Positions 46,062-56,778 of a stretch of DNA of 64,000 nucleotides are shown piece by piece (positions within the stretch are counted from its first letter, which is position 1; the number at the start of each line of letters is the position of its first letter). Source of the stretch: Acanthosepion pharaonis (lineage: Eukaryota > Mollusca > Cephalopoda > Sepiida > Sepiidae). Below the pieces are notes generated by a model that did no database searches, was not told the DNA's origin, and worked only from the letters and a program-made list of their open reading frames with translations. The stretch lies in assembly GCA_903632075.3 (NCBI GenBank), contig CAHIKZ030000837.1:1187501-1251500 (forward strand). Reading direction: 5' to 3'. The position numbers were made by a program, and so were the translations under genes.

Positions 46062-46143
46062 TCCTGCGACAGGAATGGAACCTGTATCCTATACGGGACC
46101 TTCATATAGCTTGACGAGCTTTTACCGATTCAGCCACAGCGGA
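46062..46143 (-). mobile_element. Class II tRNA-like head of a SINE (copy 3)
   Basis: An 82-base cloverleaf on the minus strand: acceptor strands TCCGCTG / CGCAGGA (partly paired), D arm GCT..AGC with GG in the loop, anticodon arm around GTCAAGCTATATGA, a long variable arm (GTCC..GGAT), and T arm ACAGG-TTCCATT-CCTGT. The long variable arm points to a serine or leucine tRNA ancestor. It shares layout with 56779-56862. Mispairing indicates a pseudogene or SINE head, not a working tRNA. Confidence 0.5.
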
Positions 46144-46303
46144 GCGTTTCGATTTTGCTGTTTTTAAACTACAATTCTCACATTATGGAATAGACAAGGT
46201 CCGTCAATTATTTTTTAGACATTTTAAATCAATATAAATATTTAAATATTTGTATCTGTAAAAAGAACATATAAACATAAAAACTGCCTTAAAATAATTG
46301 TAT

Positions 46304-46305
<2 letters not shown>

Positions 46306-46356
<51 letters not shown>
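46306..46356. repeat. (TA)n microsatellite
   Basis: Borders the inverted hammerhead pair on the left. Confidence 0.95.
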
Positions 46357-46361
<5 letters not shown>

Positions 46362-46445
46362 GAAAAGAGTGTTGCAGCAAACGTTTTGGTTGTAATGTGT
46401 TTTTATTTTTTTTTAGAATAAAATATTATTCTTTATTTTCCATAA

Positions 46446-46490
46446 TTTTACCACACGTGTTTTTGGTCTCGTGACCGTCTTCAGGTAAAA
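46446..46490 (-). ncRNA. Hammerhead motif, family D copy 1, probably inactive
   Basis: Minus strand: TTTTAC, CTGAAGA (46478-46484), stem II GGTC / GACC, then AAAA where GAAA is needed, palindromic stem III CACGTG, and TG where the triplet needs a base other than G. Stem I still matches (TTTTAC with GTAAAA). The two core changes should abolish cleavage. Confidence 0.65.
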
Positions 46491-46855
46491 GCGAAGATTT
46501 CCACATATTGTTAAAAATAATTATTTTTTTCCTTATGTTTTTCAGCGTTAAATATTCTCGATATGAGACATTCTCTGTTTGTGTGTTAGTAATCCGAATT
46601 TCTTTCTTGAATTGACAATGAAGAGTTCTGAGCGAAGGGTTGGTCCCAGAGACATGATGAATTACTTGTCGCCATTTTATCCTTCAATGTTTTACTGACC
46701 CCTGTGCGTTCTTAGATCTGTTTTCATTTTCATGTGTTTCTGTCAGCATGCGTGTATATATACGTGCGTATATTTCCCCTCCATACATATACTGTCTTTT
46801 TTATTATTATTTTTTTCATTTTTATTATTTTTAATAATATTTGGAAATCCCCCGC

Positions 46856-46900
46856 TTTTACCTGAAGACGGTCAGAAGACCAGAAACACGGGTAGTAAAA
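46856..46900 (+). ncRNA. Hammerhead ribozyme motif, family D copy 2
   Basis: TTTTAC (46856-46861), CTGAAGA (46862-46868), stem II GGTC-AGAA-GACC (46870-46881) with a C-A mismatch at its base, GAAA (46883-46886), stem III CACGGG (a diverged CACGTG), triplet GTA ending at 46894, then GTAAAA (46895-46900), a perfect six-base complement of TTTTAC. All core bases are intact. Stem III and the stem II base are damaged, so activity is uncertain. Confidence 0.7.
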
Positions 46901-47009
46901 TTATGGAAAATAAAGCATAATATTTTTTTCTAAAAAAAACACATTACAACAAAAAAATTTTGCGGCACCTCTCACGCTTTTCTCTCGTTGGAACCACTAC
47001 AACCTCTTT

Positions 47010-47013
<4 letters not shown>

Positions 47014-47088
<75 letters not shown>

Positions 47089-47121
47089 GACTTTTTCATG
47101 TGTACATGTGTATGAAACAAT

Positions 47122-47178
<57 letters not shown>
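47014..47178. repeat. Two (TA)n arrays
   Basis: TA runs at 47014-47082 and 47127-47178 to the right of the inverted pair. Confidence 0.95.
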
Positions 47179-47180
<2 letters not shown>

Positions 47181-47340
47181 CCTATTTTCTGCATTATGTA
47201 GTTTCATCATCAATGTTGGTTGCTTACTTCAGATATTTCCATAAAGGTTCTGATTGCAATGAATAGTCATTAAATAGTTACGCTGCGTGTCTTCTCGACC
47301 ATAAGACACGCAGCATAACTGGGCCAGAAATTTTCTTTTA

Positions 47341-47540
47341 ATCATTCCTCACCTAGCATGGCGATAATGCCACGCAAGGTGTTACTGAGAATGAAAGGTA
47401 TGAGAAAACATTTGTGAGGAGGGTAAAGGTCAACGTAAGAATATAATCCAGCTTTCCAATCAGCAATTTTCTTTAACGTTCTTTTCAAGGCTGCGAAGTC
47501 TATTTCTGGTCTTCTCATATTTAAGTAGTTATTCATGCTG
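47341..47540 (-). mobile_element. LINE 3' end (CR1/Jockey-like)
   Basis: Minus strand ends ATTATCGCCATGCTAGGTGA and carries a FAALKRTLKKIADW frame upstream of it. The terminal block and CACGCAAGGTGTTACTGAG-type sequence match the ends at 43283 and 60003-60400. Confidence 0.5.
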
Positions 47541-47544
47541 TTCA

Positions 47545-48755
47545 GTCACTCCAGAGACATGAATGGTCGCAATAGCAGTAATCACAGCAAAAAACAGGTT
47601 ACCTTTATGGTCGCACGATTACTACAGAGAATACGTGATAATGGTTAAAGCCTTTCTTTGCGTATTTGATTTCATATTAATTGAGAATTCAATCCCTTGG
47701 TTGGTCATTGCGTATTTGGACTCAATGGAAACGGGTGGGAAAACGCTAAAAACAAAACTAGGCGATATATCCCTACAAATGAACTGTAGAACCAGAACGG
47801 TTCAGTTCAGAAATCCGTGTAGGTTACCAAGATAGCTATACCCATGATGATGGCCGTCTGGTACAACGACAGAAACGTTGGGACAACAACAAAGATGAGG
47901 AAAATAATCCGGATGTGAATAGTACAAATAACCATTCCTGATTTTAAGCTTGTTTCCCTCTTGGGATTTTGTATTAAAACATGCATTAAGATTGGACAAT
48001 CTGCAAGAAAAATAGATCTCGTTTTGATTTTGGCTTAGTCGATGTTTACCTAACACAAAACGGCTATTTTTTTTTTCTTTTACATATCTTATCGTGATGC
48101 GATGGAAAATTGGCGTTCAACGACAATGGCTTCACCGGACATCGGCTCCAAAGCAATTTGCCATAATAGCAGACCATTAATAACGGAGGTTACGTAGCTG
48201 CTCATTGTGTAAATATGTTGATTTTTAACGAGACAAGCTTAGAGAAAACATATTTGACGTTAGGTCACATCTACATATAAGCATATTCACATGATAGTAA
48301 ATATCTCACATTTAACGCTATTTCTGCCCGTCTACTTTTATATAATATATTCATTTTCTGTTGTATCTGATACGAATGTGTCATCAACAGCGCTTCCATG
48401 ATTTATTCAGTTATCTCCTCTGCCTGTTGAGAGTAACGTCTGTTGCGCTAATGTATGGTATAGATCAAAAGTTTCGGATAATGTCTGGATTGGAAAGTAT
48501 GACTTGATAAATGAAACATCCATGTCTTTTTCAAAAATAATTTACTTAATTTTTAACGCTTTTTTTCTATTTGAGAGTTTTTTTTTATATATTCAATAAT
48601 AATAGTAATAATAATCTATTTTCAAGTTGGAGAAAAAAGTGCAAGTAAACAAGAATGCACCTCCTATAGTGACAGAGCTTATACGGTGCCGAGATAAGCC
48701 TCTTTATGGCCAATACTCTGCCTATACCAAACAAGCTGCTATAGACCAACCCCGT
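47545..48755. other. Unassigned
   Basis: Frames at 47563-47835 (+) and 47802-48056 (-) lack recognisable domains. The segment 48640-48755 precedes a LINE copy and may be part of it. Confidence 0.45.
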
Positions 48756-48759
48756 ACCC

Positions 48760-49290
48760 AACTGTGCCTACCATGTGCTGGGTTAAAACATTAAATCGAA
48801 GGTTTATTCTTGCTGCTCATGACAATTGCTTTTTAACTAGAAATTACCAAGTCTACATACTGAAAATTTGCATTAAACTAAAATGCAGATTCTGTGAAAA
48901 ATATGGAGAAAAATTGACAATCCTGTATCAAATGGAAGGATAGTAGCACTCACTGAACATAAAATACATGACAGAGTGGGTAATTATCTGCATTGGAAAA
49001 TCTGCAACGTTTACTATAAGGAAATTACAAGAAACCGGTATGAACACCATCCGGTCCTGGTTACAGAGTTACGACGTGTAACAATTTTGAGGGTCTTTCC
49101 AATGTACATAGACAGAACAATTAAATTTAATCGCTCAAACATCGCGATCAAAGACCACAAGAACAGAATATGCATTTTTATTGACATGACATTTCCTGCA
49201 GACTGTAATGTATCTGTAAAAATCTTCAAAAAAAACTACCAAAATAGAAGGATCTTGAAATGGAAATCTAAAAATTGTGGCAAATGAGTA
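48760..49290 (+). mobile_element. LINE copy 1, C-terminal domain
   Basis: An open stretch (48976-49287) reads GNYLHWKICNVYYKE, then RNRYEHHPVLVTE, then NIAIKDHKNRICIFIDMTFP and ADCNVSVKIF. This is the conserved domain downstream of the RT in a widespread animal LINE group (..HWKIC..WYEHHP..RPDI.IKD....LIDM..P.D.NV). The 5' part is degraded and the final segment is missing. Confidence 0.85.
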
Positions 49291-49579
49291 CGTTATGGTC
49301 GACAGTCTTCCTAGAAACGGTATCTTGAATAAAATTACCATTTAGCAGAAGAAATCACATTTCAGTGTTTACAACAAAGAACTAATACCGGATCAGCCAT
49401 CACCCGGATAAACAAGGGCCACGTCCCTCCAAAAGGATCTAGTATGTGGCCAAACAATCTCTCACGGGACCAAACTTTTTCGCCAAAAATGAGAAATCTG
49501 GTCACAAAACCGGATTAACTCCAACATTGGACCTTGTGACTTAATGTCAAATCTATTAATAAAAGGAAAAGAAATGGTA

Positions 49580-51450
49580 TTCTGAAAAGTGTAAACAAGT
49601 TATGGCATATGTTTGCATTGCATTCGAAGAATATCACCGATAAGATATACCAAATATTGAGAGATATGGTAGGCCCTAAAAAAAACCTATCTTGACACAA
49701 ATATGCTTGCCAATCTCCGCGGTGACATCATGCGAAATAAAAGACTCTCAAATACAGAAATAGATAAGATAAAATTAATATCCGAGACTAGAATCAGACA
49801 TAATCTTAATAAAAGATGACGTACGATTGGAAATAATTATTACAGACGATTAAATATAAACCAAAATAAATTCGATCCGAAATAAGAAAGTGAGGAAAGA
49901 CATCGGAAGAATCTAGAATTATAAACCAATAGCATGTCTCTCCACCACATATAAATTGATCACGTCTGTCCTGTCCTTACTCTTCTCTCGGTGAAAACAA
50001 TATTCTTCCTCTGAAACAAATGGGAAGAGGTAATTATCGTTGCAAAGATCAACTAATAATTAATAAAATGATTATAGAAAAACGTTAGAAATCTCAACTT
50101 TGATGATGTGTCCTACTCTTGGATTCTTAAGGATTTGGAAATGTACAAATCTCATCGCTGATAGTAAATTTCCTTAAATATAGCATGACTTTTGGTGTGA
50201 TTTAGGTATAATGTGGAAAACCACATTATATCTAAATCACCAAAATTACTGCCAATTCAAATTGTTTGAATATCCGGCGAAGAGTATTCCAAGGAGACTC
50301 CATGTTGCCATTTTTGTTTTGTGTGTTCTTAATTTTCCTTTCGCAGGAACTAAACGGTAATAACTATAGTTACAAATTAAAAAAGAAAGTGTTACATGGA
50401 TGATATACAACTCTTTACCAAAGACGATAATGAGTTGAAGGCTACCCTTAGTACCTGTAGAATTATTCATTGGGGACATCGGTATGGCTTTCGGATTAAA
50501 TAAATGTACAAAAAGGAACATTCAAGAAAAGAAGAATTACAGAGACACACCCAAAAGTTCTACATTTTGTCACAAATATTAGGAAACCAGAAGAAGAAGA
50601 AGAAGCCTAAAAATAGGTAGGTGTCAGCGAAGGGGATGGAATACAGCATAGCCAGGTGGAGGGGAAAGTAAGAAAAGAATACGACAGGCGTGTTCCTCTG
50701 GTTTTAAATACCAACTTGAATTCACAAATCAGAATATCAGCCATAGGCAATGTGGCTGGCCCTATGGTGCAATAAATTTCAGCAACCTTAATTCGACCAT
50801 AGCTAACATTATGCGAATGCATGCAAAAACGAGAAAGCTTCTCCCTTACCACCGCATGCATCACCTAAGGCAGATTTTGATCGTTTGCATGTGCCCAAAC
50901 CAGAGAATGGGAAGGGATTAGTTCAACTAGAACTATCTTACAAAATTACAACAAAAAAATCTTCAACGATAACTTGGAAACTACAGAAAATAGGATGATG
51001 ATCTATGAACATGAAAGAATTAAGAAACATTATTCATGAATAAATGAGGCCAACAAACTCAAAAGGGAATTTCAAGAGGTTAAAGAAACTAAAAAAGAAA
51101 TCAAAACCAAATATGCCAAATGAACAAAAGAAGGCAATATAAGCATCTTCCTGGTCATTAATCTACACTTACCAAACAATCTGAAAAACCTACGTAGTGC
51201 AGGGTTAAAAACTGAAACCGAGGCTTTTATTCTTGCTTCACAGGATCAATGCCTGCTAACTACGAAACACACATGCTGAAAAATTGTTTTGATCCATGAT
51301 GCAGACTCGTCATGATTATGTGAGTCAATAACTGCACTGGAAAATATGCAAGTTTTAATAATAATTATTATAATAATTTTTCCCGTGTACGTTATTCAGG
51401 AATAAAGGATGCCCCAAAATTCAAAAGATACTTTCAAGTGGGTGAAGTGT
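49580..51450 (+). mobile_element. LINE copy 2 with reverse transcriptase, decayed
   Basis: Motifs in order: RGDIMRNKRLSNTEIDKIK (about 49720), degraded NYRPIACL and YKLI motifs (about 49910-49970), NKMIIE (about 50065), SYSWILKDLEMYK (about 50110-50150), FQGDS (50287-50301), YMDD (50393-50404), then ASPKADFDRLHVPKPENG and KGLVQLELSYKITT (about 50860-50960), and the start of the C-terminal domain (SAGLKTETEAFILASQDQCL, about 51200-51260). FQGDS and YMDD are in different frames, so at least one frameshift lies between them; stops are frequent. The RT and thumb order is complete enough to call a once full ORF2. A near-perfect hairpin interrupts it at 50190-50245. Confidence 0.9.
50190..50245. 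repeat. Fold-back hairpin inside LINE copy 2
   Basis: TTTTGGTG..GATTTAGGTATAATGTGG and CCACATTATATCTAAATCACC.. are inverted copies of 25-27 bases around a 4-base loop. The right arm lies where this LINE normally reads a WKTT.LHLNH-like motif, so the left arm looks like a reversed duplicate of it. Confidence 0.8.
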
Positions 51451-51996
51451 ATATAAGCCATAATACAAATATTACCTAAAAGTACCTAAGAAAGAAATCA
51501 AAAGCAAATGTACCAAATGCACAAACGATGGCAATATAAACATCTTCGTGTTCAGTACTCTGCACGTACGAAACAATCTGATTTAGACAAACCCACAAGA
51601 GCTTGCGTAGTGAAGGGTTAAAAGCTATTAATGAAGGTTTTATTCTTGCCGCGCAGGACCAATGCTTGGTCACTAAAATTTACCAAGCACACAGACATAA
51701 AAAGTGTGTTCACCCAAAATGTAGACACTTTCATAAATATCCAGAAAAAATGACCATCTGGTTGCACTGTGCACTGTTGGAAAATATGCTACTTTTACCA
51801 CAATGAAACTGCAAGGAACTGGTATGAACATCATCCTGGCACGATTACAGAGAAAGGACCTGTAACAATTATTATGGGACTTTACAATACACACACGGTA
51901 CAATCAAAGCTAATCGCCCAGACATCGTGATCCAAACCACAAGAACAGAACGTGCTTTCTTATTGACATGGCAAACCCAGCAGTTTGTAATATATT

Positions 51997-52159
51997 TATG
52001 AAGATCTTCGGGGCTCCTCGAGGAACGTAATGGTTAGAAAGCTTGTCTCGCTAGAACAATTACGACTGAGTAGTGAGTTCTATCCTCACTGGGTGCCCCA
52101 TACTTTCGGCCTTGTGCCACATCTAAGCTACGCTTAGAAAATCTCTATGAAGATCTTCG
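51997..52159. other. 14-base target site duplication
   Basis: TATGAAGATCTTCG occurs at 51997-52010 and again at 52146-52159, exactly bounding the SINE. Comparison with copy 1 (near 49222) shows the LINE has this stretch only once. Confidence 0.9.
52011..52145 (+). mobile_element. tRNA-derived SINE inserted in LINE copy 3
   Basis: 135 bases with a class II tRNA-like head (52011-52097): GGGCTCC / GGGTGCC ends, TAATGGTTAGAAAGC (A-box region), anticodon loop TCGCTAG (GCT, as in serine tRNA), short variable arm, and T arm GTGAG-TTCTATC-CTCAC. The tail is only about 48 bases and ends GAAAATCTC. The perfect 14-base target duplication shows LINE-mediated insertion. Confidence 0.85.
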
Positions 52160-52339
52160 AAAAAATATCAAAACAGAAGCATCTTGAAATGGAAATCTCA
52201 AAAATATGGAACATGATGTCATCAGTAATTCGAGTTGTAGTTCGAGTACTCGTTTTAATAGGAAAAGGGTCCGATGGACTCATTGAAATGATTCCTGGTA
52301 CAGCTCACAAATTCCCAAGAGCTTTTTCTGTGTAAAATC

Positions 52340-53060
52340 TGTGTGATGTTAGTTTTATTTTTATTTTTTTTTAAATTATCAGTGGACAATATCATAAAGA
52401 CATTTCTAACTTTACTGTTATGACTCGGAAGTAAATAAGGATACAACACAATAAATAATAATTAATAATTAATAATAACAAAAACAGAGAATTTGCATGA
52501 TGTTTGATTACAATAGTAACTCTTTTTCTTGCGTAATCATAGGACTAGCAGTTTTTTTCAATTAAAGACAACACCTCTCTAAAACGAAATTGTACTCCAT
52601 GCATTCATGTGTAAACTATTTTTTAGAAACCTAGCTTAGTAGGAGTTAATTAAACAGAGGTGGGTATGAAATTTACTAATTATTAAATCTAGAAGACAAC
52701 CCAAAATTTTGCCACATCGGTATGCCTAGTGGAGCTTGTTTTAAAGTAAACAACCGAAATCCCAGCTTAGCTTAAATACCGAGCCTTGCACAAAGAGGAA
52801 ATCAATAAGGAGGAGGTTTAAATATTTATTCACCCGGGAATAATACGACCACTGTTACGGAGACACTAATGATTTCCAACACTTGATTTGGTGAATTCTT
52901 ATTTGCTCTTATTTGTTCTCCTCAGATTCTACGTAAATGAAAAAAAAATAACATAAAGAAACCAGTTTCATGAAAGCGGTACATTTGAAAATCGGCTACA
53001 TCGTACGATCAAAGACTTGATTTGAGGAATTATGTTATATTTAAAAGCAATGCATTTTTA
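52340..53060. other. No recognisable feature
   Basis: A+T-rich without supported elements. Confidence 0.5.
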
Positions 53061-53064
53061 TATA

Positions 53065-53535
53065 AAGGCTGTCCATAAAATCTTTTTTACAGTTTAAACA
53101 AATATATTACAAAGGCAACTGATGATATCTCTTGATCAGATTTGCTCTATGTACTCAGTAGTTATCAAAGCTTTTAATCACATAGCATTTGTGCATTTCA
53201 GGTATCCTTTTGATGAAAGATGTACTGTTAAATGAACCCCTAAAATGGCTACTCCTCAAGAAAAGACACAATGTACGTCATGGTTTATTGAAACATAATT
53301 GGATATGCAGATTCAGGGAAACTACAGAACTTTTTTCTATGAGGTTATTTTAAAGATATTCTATACCGAATAAAAGATACGGGACATCACTGATCTAAAT
53401 CAAAAACCACTAATACAATTGCCACCATTGATAAGTCTTTGCGAATACAAACATTGCAAAAAATCTAGTATCGTCTTGATGTGCTTCGTGCAACTTATGG
53501 TTCCCATATAGAGGTGTACTAAATTAGTTGAAAGA
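53065..53535 (+). pseudogene. DNA transposon with transposase N-terminus, truncated
   Basis: AAGGCTGTCCATAAAATC at 53065 resembles the start of a terminal inverted repeat. The frame from 53245 reads MATPQEKTQCTSWFIET, the helix-turn-helix N-terminus of a mariner-like transposase family widespread in invertebrates, then decays through frameshifts (DMQIQGNYRTFFYEV). The catalytic domain and the other end are absent. Confidence 0.65.
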
Positions 53536-53539
53536 AATT

Positions 53540-54720
53540 CAATATCTACTCCTCATTCGGACTAACCAGTGTATCATCTTCCGGGTGGTATGTGGGGGCC
53601 TGATAAAATGAGCTCCTGGTAAAGTGGGCCCCTGATAATATGGATCTCATATATCAAATAAAAATGCAAAAAAAACCCACAAACAACTGTTTTAATAATA
53701 AAAAGGAATAATAATAAAAAGGAGTACAAGACACAAATAAACAGAACATGAAAAGGAAGGAAGCGGGGAAGATAGTAGAAGGATGTGGAATAGTGGGAGG
53801 GGCATGATTAAAAAGATTCTACGTTTTCAGCAAGTGTGTGTGAATTGAAAGATAAAATTACAATTCGTGATTTGAACTGGTCGACAGCTTCAAAATATAT
53901 TAAACAGGTCTTGGCCAAGCCGTTACATCATACCGGAGTCCGGAGATCTATAGGGCCAGTGAATATCTGAAGGACCCTTCTAATTTATAATTAATACATC
54001 TCGAACTTTTTTCCTGCGTTTTATATTCAGCCTTACCTCTTTAAACCCTGGCAAATTTATGGGTTCGGATCTCCCACATTGGGCCCCTGCTGTCTATGAC
54101 TCCGGTGGGTCTACCGGTCGCCTGGTTATATGCACTTTTATACAGCGACCGGTATGACTGTCTCACGGGTTCAGAGGGTTAATAGAATAAAACTGTCTTT
54201 TAAAAAAGCAATACTAAATAATAAAGTAATAAAGAAACTAGCAAATACTCACTCAGCGTACGAAGGAACGAAGCAGGGTTAAACGTATGTGAAAAGGTGT
54301 AGAGTGGAGGATTCGTTGTCTCCAAGACGATGATAGTTGGGAATTCACGTTTTCAGAAAGAGTGTCCTAGTTTACAGATAAAGTTAGTTCGTGATTTGAG
54401 ATCCTTGGCACCTTGAAAGCCCAACAAGCAGTACATATGGTCGTGAGGTCACCGAAATGTTGTTGATGTGCTGCCTTTGTATCTTGGAAACCAGTTCGCT
54501 GCTGTCGAAAGGTCAGACGTTTTTCAATTCATTCTGCATTTTATGACTTTTCTCTATTAACCTATGGCGTGATCAAATATTTTCACATTTAATTGACAAT
54601 GACTTGTAAATTTTAGTGCCGCCAAAGCAAAACTGCTTTTACTTAATCATCACAGCGAACCTTTTCTAATAAACGCCATGAGAGCAACACTCTACGGCTT
54701 CTTGTCCTCACGTTTTACAC
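53540..54720. other. Diverged direct repeat about 500 bases apart, otherwise unassigned
   Basis: Segments at 53752-53880 and 54255-54400 share ACGTTTTCAG.AAG.GTGT, then GATAAA.TTA..TTCGTGATTTGA. Between them is a G+C-richer stretch with a CGACCGGT-containing short inverted repeat (54110-54155). This may be the two ends of an unrecognised element. Confidence 0.45.
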
Positions 54721-54724
54721 TAAC

Positions 54725-55360
54725 ATGAAATGGAGCAACTTTATCGCATCAGTTACTACGTCTATTACAAGGAATGGTGGTGCACAGAGTGGTGCCAGAA
54801 CATAATTACTCATCAGAGCACATCTTGCATATTTATAAATCTACAATTCGTCCGTACATTGAATATTGCTGTCATACATGGTCTTGTGTTCCTGCTGCAC
54901 ATCTCGAGATTCTTGAAAAACACCAAAGAAATATCTGCAATTTAATCGATCCTGAGCAGACATTTTGACTTAAGTTACTTTTTCACCAACTTGACGTGGC
55001 TTCCGTCTGTCTTTTTTATCCCCCGTGTCCCGCCCACGGGCATTTAAGCGTGCTACTAGATTGGCAACTAAGTCCCAAAGATTTGCTGTTAAATACAGCT
55101 AGATGCAACCACCATTTCTAATCTAACAGTTTTTTGTTTCTCGCCCGAGGAAATCCCTTCTAATTGCTTGCTTACCTGATAGCTAAGATCTAGAAAAATT
55201 TAAATGCAACGTCAACCGCCAACTTCTGTGTACTTGAATCTCGTTCATTTTTTTCTTCACTCAATCCCCCCCCATTCAAAGTTTTCTCATTTTCTTTCAC
55301 TTCCTGTAAAGCCCTGCGTTCTAGTGAAGTTATCGCATCGTTTGGATAGAAAAGATTAAA
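54725..55360 (+). mobile_element. LINE 3' fragment (CR1/Jockey-like ORF2 C-terminus)
   Basis: The clearest copy of this group: HILHIYKSTIRPYIEYCCH, then TWSCVPAAHLEILEKHQRNI, then LLFHQLDVASVCLFY, TRLATKSQRFAVKY-like sequence and a CNVNRQLL-like end spread over frames. The 3' end CTAGTGAAGTTATCGCATC (about 55325) matches other copies. Confidence 0.85.
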
Positions 55361-55364
55361 AAAC

Positions 55365-56400
55365 AATGAGCACTGTTACAAGTACTTCATTTATTCCAAT
55401 GGTCATATATGTTGCTATCTCGTGCAAGCTTCAGTAGAAAGTTACATTGATATATTATATCTTTTGACAAAATGGAACAAGGGAATAATCATATCACACT
55501 GCGTAATCGTTCGGTATATTTTATCAAATTAGCGAGGAATGATATGCCTAAAGCCTACAATTACGGCGTGCTTCTAATTTCGTGATACAATGTTAATACC
55601 TCAGTTTGAAAGGCGGTTGAATATATCAATTGAATTGGCTTAAATCCCAAGCAAGTTTCATATATATACGCAGTAATGAATTATTTTTCTTCGCTAACAT
55701 TCATACAGATGTGGACTGATAAACATACATTGAATTTTTCAGTCTACAAAGTTTATGTAAATGATTAAATCCAATAGGAGCTTAAATGAAACGAAATACA
55801 TTGACGAAATACATTATGTCGAAAATATATATTTTTAATATACTTTTAATGAAAAAAATGTATTTGGGCTCAGTATCACACCCCCTTGTGCGAATTAATT
55901 AAAACAACCGCTATAGTTTCTTTTCTTTCAACATACCGCCAGTTTTAGTCCCACTGGATGGACAGGTCGTAATCAATTTCTGTTTTTTTCTTTTTTTTCT
56001 CAGATTAAGTCAGTTGTAGTGGTGTGCAGTTATATGAATTTATTTCCGCGGTGTATGATGAAATTTGTTTGGCCTTGAAAAATATCGCATCATCTGTCAT
56101 TGTATCATATTTTGAACACACCAAGACACTGTTGTCTCGACTGTCGGTTAGTTGTCCTACGATCACTGTCTGCGATGGACGCTACTCCATGAAAGCGTAC
56201 AAATATTGTAACGCTGCGCGAATAAACTAGCAAGTTTTATTGGTGAGAAAATCAAAGTACTATAGACTGCATCGGAAATTCTCCTGATTTAAATCCCTTC
56301 GAGAATCAGTTATCAATCTGCAAGGAACGATTTATGGAATGGACATGATTTTTGAACAGCTGATAGATATTCCAGTTAGAATGTCTTTAAATAAAAGAAT
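55365..56400. other. No recognisable feature
   Basis: The 68-codon frame at 56024-56230 followed by GACTGCATCGG..CCTGATTTAAATCCCTTCGA could be a trace of a Tc1-type transposase (SPDLNPFE-like), but the match is too short to call. Confidence 0.45.
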
Positions 56401-56514
56401 ACTCTCTTTTTTCGATTTATACATCCATAAATGTATTACTTAAACGTTATTTCCAGTGGCTACCTGTATTTGAGTAAATACAATGTTTATTTATTAAACA
56501 GTATATTTATTTAT

Positions 56515-56625
56515 TATCATCTACCGGTCAGAATATTCGACAGAACTTCTTTAGAGGAATGCAGGTTTAAATCCTGCAGCAGAATGCTTTTTTTTCTAAT
56601 AAGATTTTTGAACATTAAATAAACA
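56515..56625 (+). mobile_element. Class II tRNA-derived SINE, degraded copy 2
   Basis: GTCAGAATATTCGACAGAAC, then a GAGGAAT variable-arm remnant and T arm GCAGG-TTTAAAT-CCTGC (56561-56577) align with 56804-56854. The downstream TTTCTAATAAGATTTTTGAA also aligns with the other copy, so homology extends past the tRNA part. Confidence 0.6.
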
Positions 56626-56778
56626 GAGAATCTACTCAAATACTGGTATTCAATAGAAAAAGAAGTTTAAGTAATAAAAATATGTCGGATAAAAAAATCC
56701 ATTTCTGAATTTCTTTTGTTTACGTTAGGATACTTAAATGTGCAGAGATGTGTGTATCGAGAAACAGGAAATATGCAT

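Larger units (their letters stand above)
46357..46990. mobile_element. Inverted pair of hammerhead repeat family D
   Basis: Left arm (about 46357-46530) and right arm (about 46810-46990) are reverse complements over some 150 bases at roughly 85 percent identity; shared blocks include TTTTACCTGAAGACGGTCA, TAAAATTATGGAAAATAAAG and AACACATTACAAC. They enclose about 280 bases without coding capacity. (TA)n arrays lie outside both arms. Inverted terminal repeats carrying hammerheads recall the inverted pseudo-LTR layout of some Penelope-like elements, but no reverse transcriptase is present. Confidence 0.75.
51480..52335 (+). mobile_element. LINE copy 3, C-terminal domain, split by a SINE
   Basis: A repeat of the region at 51085-51290: NEGFILAAQDQCLVTK, CVHPKCRHFHKYPEK, then WYEHHPGTITEKGPVTII, a SINE insertion at 52011-52145, and after it KIFEKISKQKHLEMEISKIW and VLIGKGSDGLIEMIPGTAHK, ending in a stop at 52335. 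The zinc-ligand-like Cys and His spacing is visible. Frameshifts occur near 51800-51960. Confidence 0.85.

Noticed and set aside
53108..53130. CTGATGA near 53110 as a hammerhead
   Set aside because: The downstream sequence does not form a stem II followed by GAAA; it lies in a DNA transposon end.
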